Assembly (NCBI GenBank): GCA_019614645.1
Contig: JABWDB010000036.1
Span: 1,670,001 to 1,734,000 of the forward strand
Direction of reading: 5' to 3'
Source of the DNA: Stratiolaelaps scimitus
Lineage: Eukaryota > Arthropoda > Arachnida > Mesostigmata > Laelapidae
Length of the DNA: 64,000 nt
Under the pieces are notes generated by a model. The model was not told the origin of the DNA, searched no databases, and worked only from the letters and a program-made list of their open reading frames with translations. The translations under genes and the position numbers were made by a program. This document shows, piece by piece, positions 13,102 to 24,800 of the stretch (its first letter is position 1; every line of letters starts with the position of its first letter).

Positions 13102-13281
13102 CTGAAGAAAGCCTTTTCCCGGAAGCATTTGATATATTTTTGAATAATATGTTCACTCTTGTGCATGTGCGGATAATGTCTCTCTTTGCCGATCAGATGA
13201 GTTTGACCAAGGGTCAAAAGACTCTGGATTGCTTCTTTGCCGCGAGAGCTGCCTCCGGAGACGGAAGTAATAACCGCACGC
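13080..13281 (-). CDS. Candidate exon, minus-strand gene; 3' end altered by retroelement
   Basis: On the minus strand the acceptor CTCACTTGCAG opens a frame containing RAVITSVSGGSSRGKEAIQS and later KSEHIIQKYIKCFREKAFF. It looks strongly coding. Its first base completes the Arg codon left open by the candidate exon at 13420-13472. Toward its 3' end the frame runs into retroelement copy A, which supplies a TAA within CTCAGCTCTTAA near 13032. Whether the exon ends at an earlier weak donor or takes its C-terminus from the element is unresolved. Family not recognised. Confidence 0.4.
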
Positions 13282-13419
13282 CTGCAAGTGAGTGATCTCA
13301 ATTAGCGATCGAGCTATCCTAGTGTTTTCCTATTGTACGAATGTACGCCAATAACCGTGATGTATTTCCAATCGAGTTCATACAGCTATCTACGTTTGGC
13401 CTAGCATGGACGTTACTAC

Positions 13420-13472
13420 CTAAGACGAGACACGATGGCAGGGGGAGCCAATTCTGCTGAATGTCTCCTGAG
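13420..13472 (-). CDS. Candidate 53-nt exon, minus-strand gene
   Basis: Minus-strand acceptor TGTTCTTTCAAAG and donor AG/GTAGTA enclose 17 codons plus two bases, reading LRRHSAELAPPAIVSRL. The two leftover bases and the first base of the next candidate exon make an Arg codon, so phases agree. The exon starts in phase 0 with no ATG, so more exons should lie upstream, inside or across the DNA2 locus. A weak candidate is an open run on the minus strand at about 17019-17129. Confidence 0.4.
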
Positions 13473-13572
13473 CTTTGAAAGAACAATTGAGTCAGACCTA
13501 GATACCACAAGGTATCTTAGGCAGATGTGATTAATGTTTGTGATGCTTCAGATTAAGATTTTCATCCTTCAG

Positions 13573-13764
13573 ATGTGACAAATAAAAGGACAAAAAGAAG
13601 TCGACAGGACGACAGCCCTGAAAAACAGGACGAGGACAAATCAAGGTCAAATGCGACGAAACGCCATAACAAACTCAGTGGTTTATACAAGGATGAGCCT
13701 ATCGAGCTTCTCGATGATACCCTACCTGCACCTGCAAGTATTGGCTCAACAGCTACATCGAAAC
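13573..13764 (+). CDS. DNA2: DNA2 exon 1 (first recognised)
   Basis: Acceptor TCATCCTTCAG; starts with two bases completing a codon, then VTNKRTKRSRQDDSPEKQDE and a hydrophilic tail, donor C/GTAAAT. The basic start could be a nuclear localisation signal. The single leftover base joins the next exon as a Pro codon. There is no in-frame ATG at the start, so an upstream exon with the initiator must exist. Confidence 0.7.
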
Positions 13765-15002
13765 GTAAATAAATAGATCATCATACTTGCGATCTGTCCA
13801 AGCCGTATTTCTCTGACTTTGCTTTGAATACAGTGTCTATTTGTATTGTGCAATGTTCGAGATTCAACCGAAACACACGCGAATTTGTTTAGCGATAATT
13901 TATCGAACGGAGGGGCCAAATTGGATTCGAGGATTTCATTTTCAACGGAGTTTGTTCGTATCTCTGCGTGCGTTTGTTTGCAGCCAGTTCCCTCTCGCCC
14001 GCGAGCTCTGACCAGATGGACAGCCACCATTTCGTGACTACGGCGCCACAGAGGCCACCGCTGAGAACTCACGACGGTTCGAAATCACCGATAAAGATTA
14101 TCCATAAGCTGCCTCGACTAAATATAGTCGATGACCCCGTTCCCAAGCTACCCCAGCCTCGATACATAGTGGTGCCAAAATACAAGGTATCTATTATTCT
14201 TTTTTCTTATAACCTATCAGTTTATCAAGTACCAGTTTCCGCGCTACAATATATTATCGGTGCAATGAATCGTAGTAACTGATCTATCTTCCATTATAAT
14301 CGTGTTGCATACTATATGTCTTGAACGCATTATGAAGTTTATTTAGAACACGAATGTCGAATGATACCACCGAGAAGGACAACTCAAAACCTCATTTTCT
14401 AACCGTTGTCTGTTCCGCCAAAATTTCGTCATTGATTCACGACTCTCAGCGGTACAAAGCATAATTCATATCTTGATTGATCGGGTGTCGACGGCACGTC
14501 TCGATTCTCAGGCTCGCACCCCACAGAAAGGTGAGCCAGCAATGACCCAATCGGAGTCGAAAAATCCCAAATTCGCCGCAACCAGTGTGAAGATGATGTA
14601 CGGAAAAATGAACAAGGTCGACGCCTGTGACAAAGACACGGCAGGCAAGGGCATTGGCAGGCAAGAGCACGGGACTGTGAAACAACGGAGCGACACGAAG
14701 GGAGACATTGACAGTGCTGACGCTACGAGTATCATCAGCGGTGCAAACTCCGTGAGCGGGAAAAGCTCGCGCAAATTTCACCTTTCGTCGAAGTCAAAGG
14801 TGCTAACTTGTATCTCACTGAATCGGCTGGGACAGATTCGCCAAAGAACTTCAATATCGTATCGATGTAGAGAATATCTGTAGGATAGTAAATTTTCCAG
14901 GATGACTCAAGGGTAACATTTAACGCGGCGGGGGATCGAACCTGTGTGCATCTACGTGTCGCCTTCGATTGCACACCACGCCACCGGGCTCGACAATATA
15001 TG

Positions 15003-15064
<62 letters not shown>

Positions 15065-15801
15065 TCCAGATATCAGTATCGTTTCGTATCAGTATCGATA
15101 CTCATAGTAATATCTAAAAGGTTAAGAGCTGAGACCTGTCACATAGGGGAACAGCTGAGTGTCAGCTCGAAAAAACAATTATAAGATATCAGTATCGTTG
15201 TTCATTTCGTTTATGTGCCTTTGAAAGGTTGCTGTAAGCTAAAGTGGTAACTTAACAATAAAAACGATCACTACTCTTCTGTGGCGGTAGTATAACTTGA
15301 TGGCACAGTAATTATAAAAATTAGAAAGGACACATGTACACCATGTTAGGATAATGACAGAAGCATACAATCGCTTATTAAAAATCATTAGTATCAAAGT
15401 CATGTCAAGTTACTGTGGCAGGTGTAATGCAAATTTTGCACGAACGTTTTGGACAGCACGATCAGCTATTCAGTAAAAGTCTGCTATTGGAGTGTAACCA
15501 AGTATCAATGGTGTGTCTTTCAGGGGGTAACCCGAATTATACTCGAGCAGCCAAAGTCAACTATGGGATTACCGTTGGCACAGATGGAGAAGTTGAGGAT
15601 GAATAAGTCAGATTTATTCTCGGAGGATGAGCAGGACGAGAATACCGATATCATACAGCCCATAGTCGAGCATAGGTCGCCCACAGCATCTCAGTCAATA
15701 GTTCTGTCGCCGGGGAAGGCTGTCAGAGCTGCGGACAGCGTAGTTAACAAGAGCCCATTAAGTCTTCAGGTGAGCCTGCAGGTTCATTGAACAAAGTTAA
15801 T

Positions 15802-15843
<42 letters not shown>

Positions 15844-18800
15844 CTATATATATAGCAGCTGTTCCCCTGTGTGACAGGCCTCAGCCCTTTAGGTATTACT
15901 ACTGTCGGGGCCACCTTTGTACACTTATGTTAAGTATACAAAAGTCCTGTGGGGTTTCACAAAGTTCTATGAAAAAAGCCTAGCATCGTTCAAACTGCTT
16001 TGGCATCCACGACAAGGGGTGGTTATGATCCTCTCTAGTCGCTGACAAGCATTGAGCGATATACAACCGTGAACAAATGGTTATTATGATGTGCGTTTTA
16101 ATTCATGGCATGTATAATTCAACGTAATGTCTCGATCTTGGGTGCATTTACATAGATTAACAAGAGCACTAAAGTGCCTGCTAAAACCCTGATCATATCC
16201 TGCAGAACGGTCCGACTACAACCGTCTCTCATCGCGATCTGACCTCTGAGCGAAACCCGTTGGATGTTCAGATGGAGGAGAACTCATGCGACTCTGACGA
16301 TCTATTCGATAATGTCACGTCGCCTGTAAAAAATACAGCAATGATCACCAGCAGGGTGAGTGCTGCCATTGGATATCTGTCTTATCTAATCATCTCGAGT
16401 CATACCACTGTATGCGTATATATACACAGCTAAATTAAGGTTTTTGTTCCCCGTTCTAGAGTTTCATCGTTCAACACTGAATGATCGCTGCTCGAATCAT
16501 TGCCAATTGTGGTTGGATGTCGCTGTGTGTGCGCTAATGAGTGCGTCCATATCTGCGGTAGAAGTTTGAGATAATTTTTTGTTGTTCGCCCCAGGGCTCG
16601 TTGACGGACGTTGGTTTCGAGTGTAGTGACTGGCTATTCGAATGGATATTCGTCAATTTATACTTTAATAGTTTAACGTGTTAAAGTGCTGAACGATCCG
16701 ATCCGATGGTGGGGGCCAAGGAAGGCACTGAACCAGATGCTTAAATGACTCCATAATATTCCCTAATTGTTCGCCAAATGAACACAGCTTTTGTATAAAT
16801 TGTCCTCAGTTTAATATAAATCAATAGCTTAGTTATTGGATTTCAATGTAATCAATCTCCAAAAGTGGTAACAATGGAGAAAAGAACGTTAATAGTATTT
16901 CTGTGAAGTCGACATTGTCGTTCAACTCTGCGCTCGTAACTTACTTTCGAGCACGGACCAGTGCTCTTTCCCTTAGTTTTTTTTTTGTTACTGAATTCCG
17001 TGTCACACACGCGTACATAAACACTACCATCGGCACAGTATGCGATTCGCGCAAGTTTGCATCGGTAGTCGCGATCTGAGTGCAGAGAATAGTGAAACAT
17101 TTTGTGGCACGTATTCAAACGGCTCCTGAACGCAAATTTTGCCGCGAAACGCACACCTATAGGTCCTTTAAAGTTTACAGTTTTATGGTCTGATTCTTAT
17201 CATTCAGTTTAGACGTCCAACCGCTATTTCTGCTATATATATATATATATATATATATATACTACACCGCATTTGCGCGAATACAACAAATTAGGAGAAC
17301 TAAGTGTCTCGCGGTTAATCACAGTGGCCGATATCTTTAATTGCTACCACAAATTTCAGGTTTTCAGCGTATACATACTGCTGTATTAGTTCCCTCCCAA
17401 GACACTTGGCGGAGTCAATGAATACTTGAAGCAAGCGCTTCACAATCAGCCTATAGAGTGCCGTTGCAAGTTTAGCACATCTTGCTTTTTATCGACCAAT
17501 GCCGCTGTCAGTGTTAGCAAGATAGCAACATGAAAGTTCCGTACCACGTTGTGTCCAAGTTGACATCGACAACAGCAGGATCAGTGTCTCCACTGGTCAT
17601 CACCTGGCCGAATCGCAGTGATGGACTGTGACCCACACAGACGGCTTCAGATTCCCTCACCAGAAGTAGAACTACAATAGTAATGGCTCTATGACGTGTT
17701 TCTGTTATAGGAAAGTGTGCCGGATATGCAGCACGTGAAGCCACGCCGGGATGTGCTAACGTTAGCTGTTGAACGCTTTGTGGAGAACTTTGAAAGTAAA
17801 CCCAGCGCTAACCTCTTAGTCGGCCGCGTATCACGTCTGGACGGCGTTATAACGGAGAAGAATGGTCAGAGAGATCGTGAGACGAGTCTCGATATGAGCG
17901 GGCTAATGAACAAAGAAAATGCCGTTGGCATCTGCTCCGGCGATATTGTGTACGTTATTCTAGGGGGGAGTTGGCTTACGGAACGCTTTGAGCCTAACAC
18001 TGAGGTAAGCATTTCAGGGAACGGGACACGGATTACGGGTTATTAGGGTTTATTAGCAATCGGGTTTAAGAAAATGCAGCTGAAGCTAACTAGCAGCTGA
18101 TTATTTTTGTTATTAGTATAATTATTATTGTATCTACCTCAGCACCCTGCCAAGCAGGGTATTCACTGGATCACAAATCCACAATCCCCACCCCGTCGCA
18201 CCCTCACCCTGACCAGTCAGTAGAGCTGTCATATAGATCTTCTGTTTTTACACTTGTTATAACTCATAATTCATAGCATCTGTTAGTGAAATAAACAGAA
18301 TGACGATGCTGATGATGATTGTTATTAATGCGATCATTGTTTTATGTTTATTATCGAATGAACACTTTTGACTAATTATCACCCAGGATAAATTGATGGA
18401 TGACGTTGACAAGCACATATTAGATATAACCTTTCAGTTATAATAATAACATACATACTCGGCGTTCGTACACATTATAAACACAGGCTAGTAGTGTCCA
18501 TGGTCGAGTGGCTTACGCTCTGATTATACGTCCACGGCAGGTATCGGTCTTCGGTTGGTTTCGCGGTCCGGTGTGCCGCGTGGACTCGACACACGGCGGT
18601 TTGGTTGTCTCCCGACCGGATGAGCTTCTCACAGCTACAACCATCTCTTCTAGCTTTTTCTGCCCCCGGAAAGCCCTCTTACAACAGAAGTTCAGGTATC
18701 AATGTGGACTGAAGGAACTGCTCTCTCTCTCTCTCTCTGCCTTTCTCTCTATCTCTCTCTCTCTATCTACAGAAAAAAAATGTGTGAAAAACTATTCTTA

Positions 18801-21800
18801 AGACGGGCTAAATGTACGCTTATTAGTTAATGTTTTGAGAGGGCAGATGTCGTGTATACGTGGCGTTAGTAAAGAAGAGGAAGGTAAAGAACGTTTATTG
18901 ATTTGTTAAAGGAGCTGCAATTTCACAATGCTTAAGCTCTCTTAGATGTCGCGCAGCGGGACTCGAACCTTAATTTTTATTTAGTTCATTTTTCCCATTA
19001 GGGAAGATTTAACGTACAACTGTCTTTCAGGAAGCTGGAAGGTCTTAACTCCAACATGTTAGTGGGTACAGTGGTCCATGAAGTGTTTCAAAGGGTATGT
19101 TATTTTGCTATTAGAAATGAGATAAATAATAGTTAATGATCATATTTATATGAGATTGATTTGCGCAAACATTGAGTCGAAGACGCTAGATGCATGTGTA
19201 TATATGTACTATGTATAGGCATTTATTTCCATACTGGCCTGGGTCACCTATTGCAATTTATTATTTGTGAATATCAAGGGCTTTACATTGCGGCCAGCCC
19301 TGTTATAGTGTCATGACAGTACCATTGTTGGCATGGGACGTGACAGATTACAATATTTACACAAACCCTTCTCGCTTTTGCGGAGAAGGTGATGATATCC
19401 CTTCAATTCTATTCAGTCGCGTTCAGTTCAATTATGATTTATTAATGGAACTGCGATTATACAACGATTAAGTTCTCGCAAGTTTCCATAAACCGTATAT
19501 CTAGTGGGTACGTGGCGGCTGGTTCTAGATACCTCAGAATATACTTTCTGAACTATTCAATGCTTTAGTATTATATCGTTTACGGATCTCTTCGGTGGAG
19601 AGGGGCGAGTCCGTTCGTAGATACACCGGTCGGTTCTTTGTGGACCAGCGCAGACCCATGCCTTGTTCCAAGACAGTGGGTTTTACCCTGTCCACCGAGA
19701 GGAAATGTACGTTCGTCAGCTTTTCTCAGTGCAGTTGTATGGCATAGGAAGCTATTGCCTCGACCTCCATAATATATTGTGCGGGGTGCAACGAGATTCT
19801 CTGTAAGTCTTATAGAGGAGACGGACTCGAAGGTCTTTTGAGCTCTTTCGTCGACGTGTTTCCCAAACAACTTCACGCTTGGGGTTAGGGAAACGCCGAG
19901 GTGCGTGATTTTTTTTCTATCTTTCTCTGCCTCTGTCGCGGAGGTCACGGGTTCAAATCCGGTAGTCTGTAGTATTGTATATATATATATATATATATAT
20001 ATACGTTTGCCAAACATATATATATATATATATATTTGTTTGGCAAACGTGATCAGTCATTAAACCCGTGTTGTTTAACCTCTCTTGCAATAGGCGGTGA
20101 GCGAAAAATTGCAGCGCTCTGAAATTGTTGCAGTTACGGACGAGATTCTATCACGTTCATCCATCCTCCATGACATTTGTCTACTCGGATCCGCCCCCCA
20201 CGAGATCAAGGCGCACGTACTTCAAATGGTTCCTCATATACTGAGCTTCATACGCGGGGTATGTATCTCAGCTAGCATGCCTCAGGATTTCTGAAGAGGG
20301 ACGATTCTATCAAACGATTAGGACATTTTCGTTTCGATTTACCCATCTTATAGAGGGTACACCCATGATCTAGACTCCGACTAGCTATATAAGTGGTCTG
20401 ACCCTCATGGTCGATCTGATTTCGTTGCTTTATTTGCTACTAGAATTGTCCTGGAGGCCGCAAGGATTTCCGAGTTCGCGAAGTGGTGGATATAGAAGAA
20501 AACCTTTGGTGTCCACGTCTGGGTGTCAAGGGCAAAGTGGACATGACTGTGGAGCTCGAAATGGCAGCTGGAAAAAGTGTCGTTAGTCAGGTGGACCACT
20601 TATTTTAATTTCAAAATTATTGAATATCATAATCATCACAATTATTATTATTATTATTATTATTATTACTGTTGAACATACTATACTTGTTAATAGCTAC
20701 ATGCTAAGATGACAGCGCGCCGAGCGGTCAAAAGGCTGAGGGAAAGACGGACTCCAGTGGAAACTCTGGAAGCCGCTATGGACCTCACGCCTCGTCGATC
20801 AGCTCCGTCGTCGAACACCTTCCAACGGCGGCCTTTACTCTTAGCGATCTCTCTGGCTAGCTCGGCCCTGTGTGAGGTCTGGTGTCCATGCAGGATTTAC
20901 CTTTAACCTCTTAAAAAAATACTAAAACGAGGTGCACGCTCGTTTAGCTCAGAGAAGTATTGTATATCTATATATATATCATTTTTTTTGAAATAATGAT
21001 TATTGTTATTATGGTAGAATAGTGTAGTGTATATAATTTGTTTAATTGTGTTAATTTGGCCTTGGCTACTGTCGCAAATGCTATCACTGTCGTTAATATA
21101 CCAAATAGAATCGTTTCAGGCGCCTTTGGAGTTGAAGACTGGAAAACCGTCTTTCTCACGGGAGCATAATGCACAGGTAATGATTACGAATTTTGAACAC
21201 AGTGCATAAGTCAGATATGGCAAGCGTTTCAACAGTGACTGTTTCTTCTTGCTACTAAGGGATGATAGAACAGTACTGATCTCTACATATTACGAAAGAG
21301 GAGTGGTCGATAGCCATAAGATATTCACGAATCGTTGAGTTGGTAGTGACCGATTTTATGATGCCAGCCTGACAGAGAAGCATTCACTGACCTTCAGAAG
21401 TATCAAATCGATAGGATGGCACTCTTTTAATTTTTAAAACCGTGTCTCCTCTTTGGTGCAGAATCAGAAGGCGTATGTGACGCGTCTTATTCCGAAACTG
21501 CAGCGTCCTCACCAACGTCTAAGCCTAAGCAGCGAGCAACAAGCGAAACTACCGGAGCAATGGCCACCGACTTGAGTACCTCCTCTAAATGCAAGGCATA
21601 TACACGGCCGGATCGAGACTGTTTCCACCTTAGCACATGTCCCGTGTTTCACTGCCGAATTGACAGAGCTTCAACTAATGTGTTTCTCGCCTACTTTCCA
21701 TCGACTCTATATAGGTGCTGCTATATACGCTCATGATGAACGAGAAAACGGGAGCCGAGCAGAGGTCGGTGCTTCCGGACAACTCCAAGACCGGTGGAGT

Positions 21801-24800
21801 TACTAGAGATAGCCTGCAGGATGCCAGCTGCGGCGAGGGCGTGCTCACTTACATTCAGCGTGGAGCGGACAGCGCGCTCGTGAAAGCGGACAAGGGATCC
21901 CTGTTCGTGAGATGATACTTTTGTTTTTCGGCTGTTTCACATCTTTGTTCAGCTCTCGCTCAGCGTTAACTTTCTACAAGGGGGGGGCGGGTGTTACGAC
22001 ACGTGACATTATATGCGTATTGTTTAACTAATCATGAGCCAGAAACTGCAATTCAGACAGTGTTTAGGATAGGCTATTATGCATAACATCGTGACCCATC
22101 ATTGACACAAGTGTGGAGGAAGATGACGAAAACCATCACGTGTTCATAAGCTATGTATAATCCAGATACGATTCAGTGCCGTCATCACAAATCGATCCAC
22201 AGTGTCGGACGACGAGGCGAGATCGCAATCTAATCAGACGGTCGGTGGGCTCATTTTGTAAGGCAAGGATTAATGCAACATCGGAACCATCTGGCAGACG
22301 CATGGTGGTCAATGCAGAACCCAGAGGTGGACGGCAACACAATACGGATGAGGCCTGGTGCAGTTGGACAATTTAAAGAGGAGGAGCGATTCTGTGGAAA
22401 CTGCAATGCTAACGTAGCGTGTTCATTGTACGCTCGCATGAGTGGGGATCTGCCCGAGGGCTCTGTGCGGTCTGAGGTTGCTACTAAAGTTCTTGGTAAG
22501 ATAAGAAGGGGCGTTTTTCTTCAAACGTATGCATGTTAGTTTAGTTCAGGTAAATACCATTTGCTCGCCTTCCACGTTACTGGTTTACGATGCGATGGTG
22601 TGAATAGATTGTAATGCGCATTTTAGCAACAGTCCAACTCGTTGCGGAGGCCATAGGGTTGATTCTAAATGACCTGTTGTTGTTGTTCCAGGACACCTCA
22701 GTGAGAAGGATCTATCATACACTTGGCACTGGCTAATGCTGTTGGATATGGAGTGTGTCGAAAATTCCCGGCGCAATCCCCAAGCGTTCTGGAAGTATTC
22801 GGTATGTAGATACCACAATCTATATAATTGCAGGAACGAGTCAATTCAATACTAATACGTGATACATGCCTTTGAAATGATAATTCAAACGCGCAATGTT
22901 GGCGAGGACGCCCACCAAAAAGGGCTAAGTATAATATCACTGCTTAATATACGTCGAAAACACGTTACGCGACCACTGCGATCACTACATAATTAAATCC
23001 TGTCAAAACTAAATCACGTAAACCCAACGTAATTCATACCGAGATTCGTCCACGTAGTGTCACTGGTAGACCAGCGTGTTTGGGTTTTGTGTCCTTCTTG
23101 AATGTACGTGATGCTCAAGCAAGAAACCATCCTCTGAAAAAGACCGTCAAAAATTTTCGAAAATAAGCGTACGGAAGCATTGTTTTAAGAAAAACTATGA
23201 CGAATTCTACGCGGCTCGATTCAATGGGAGCCTTTTTTGAAACGGCAGAGAAAAATGTGTAACCATATTTCCTAAAATGCTGTCACTCATTGCGGAAGTG
23301 GCGTTCTAGTCAGCGTTACTCTCTCACCACTGCTGTCTATGCGGTTGTCGCATGCCTGCTCTGATTGTGAATAGACAGATCAGAGAGATGAAAGATGATG
23401 ATGAATGGACGACAAAAGCGGCGTATTTATGTGCACATTTACAGGTAGAGAGCAGAGTCAAGAATGGCACATGCGCGGCAGATCTGCGAGTAGCAAATAT
23501 CCCAATGAAGACCTCACAGGTACGTTGACAGACAACATCGCACCTCAACATCGCCGCTTACCTAAGTAGCACTTCACAACAACTACATGCTGCGACGACA
23601 AGCACATTATGGATAATTGGTGTTGGTGTCAACGTGATGTTTAATGTTAATGTTTCAGCTCAGTTGTGACAGCGCAACTGAGGCTTACGCCGGAATTGAG
23701 TCTATTTCTTGCAGCTTTCATGGCCAGCCTAAATCAATGTGTTCACAATCGTATTTGGAAATCAACATCGTACATGCCCGCTCAGATAGCATCTAGAACA
23801 TGGTATTAAGGAAACGAGATCTTGTTCATAGTTCTATTTATTATGAGCATCTATGCAGATTGTATTCACTAAATCTGTGATTCTACTTTTTGTGATGCTT
23901 TAACTTAGCTTAATCCCTATATATTTTAACAGGGCACCAACGTAAACGGACAACGTGACAACGGCCACATTGACAACGAGATCAGTTCAACGGGTAATTA
24001 CGTTCGTCTCGAAGGTCCTCCTGGCAGTGCGATCAGCCTTACACCGGGCATGTATATCGCTCTGAGCGAGCAGGACACTATCCCCCGAAGGGTCGCAACT
24101 AAGCTTGGTTTCGTCCACGCCGTTGATGGAAATGCCATATATCTCGACCTAAACCTTGATCCATCCGAGAGCAAAACACTATTAAATCTTAGCAAGGTAG
24201 GCACTAACCTAGCACGCTAACGGCGTGATCTTTGTAGCTTTGTACGTGCCGTTGATGCGAATGGCTTCTAAGGAATTATTCATAATCCTGATACGATATC
24301 GTGGTGATGAGAGAGCTCGCTTCATACAAAAGGTTTTTAGGCTGACTCTCAGCGAACATTTAACAATGTCCACGGTACAACTGCTTTTAGCATTGCTTCG
24401 TAAGACGGACCCCTAAACCAATCTAATAAGCTATAGACGATGTGAGCGACACTCTAATGAGGGAAGCCTAGCTGAGCCTACCCTCGAGGAACAATAAGCC
24501 AGTACATGGATTTTAGTCTCTTATTGCACCTGAATTGCTTGATATATATTCCATTCCGTTTTTAAGTTATATGAAATCTGCCAAAGGTTATGTTAAGTGC
24601 TAAGCGAACTATGAGACAATGGGCTTTATTTCAACCAATGTGTGTTTTCATCGATTTTAATTTAATTCAAACTGTGATATCGCTTCCTTTTTTAAGAAAT
24701 ACGTCGTCGATGTGGTGAACACTTCGAGTGCATTTGGAGCTGCTTACGCCAATCTAATTCGACTTCTCGAACCTGCACAGTCGCGTTTACGGGAGATGAT

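Larger units (their letters stand above)
14800..15523. repeat. DNA2 intron 3 with tRNA-derived SINE, (AT)n and retroelement
   Basis: Between exons 3 and 4 lie a minus-strand tRNA-like element (14925-14993), a long (AT)n run (about 15012-15061) and retroelement copy B (about 15084-15183). No exon is seen in it. Confidence 0.8.

Noticed and set aside
18505..18540. tRNA A-box-like sequence (GGTCGAGTGGCTTACGC)
   Set aside because: No matching B box follows at tRNA spacing. The sequence borders, or is part of, DNA2 exon 7.
19580..20017. 145-codon minus-strand open frame containing GFEPVTSA
   Set aside because: The peptide is the complement of a tRNA-type T-arm (GGGTTCAAATCC on the + strand) and the frame begins in an (AT)n run. 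It lies wholly in a DNA2 intron with no splice signals.
20709..20904. Arg-rich open frame with an ATG in a DNA2 intron
   Set aside because: Would insert about 60 residues between nuclease strands where the family has none. Kept only as a note in the intron entry.
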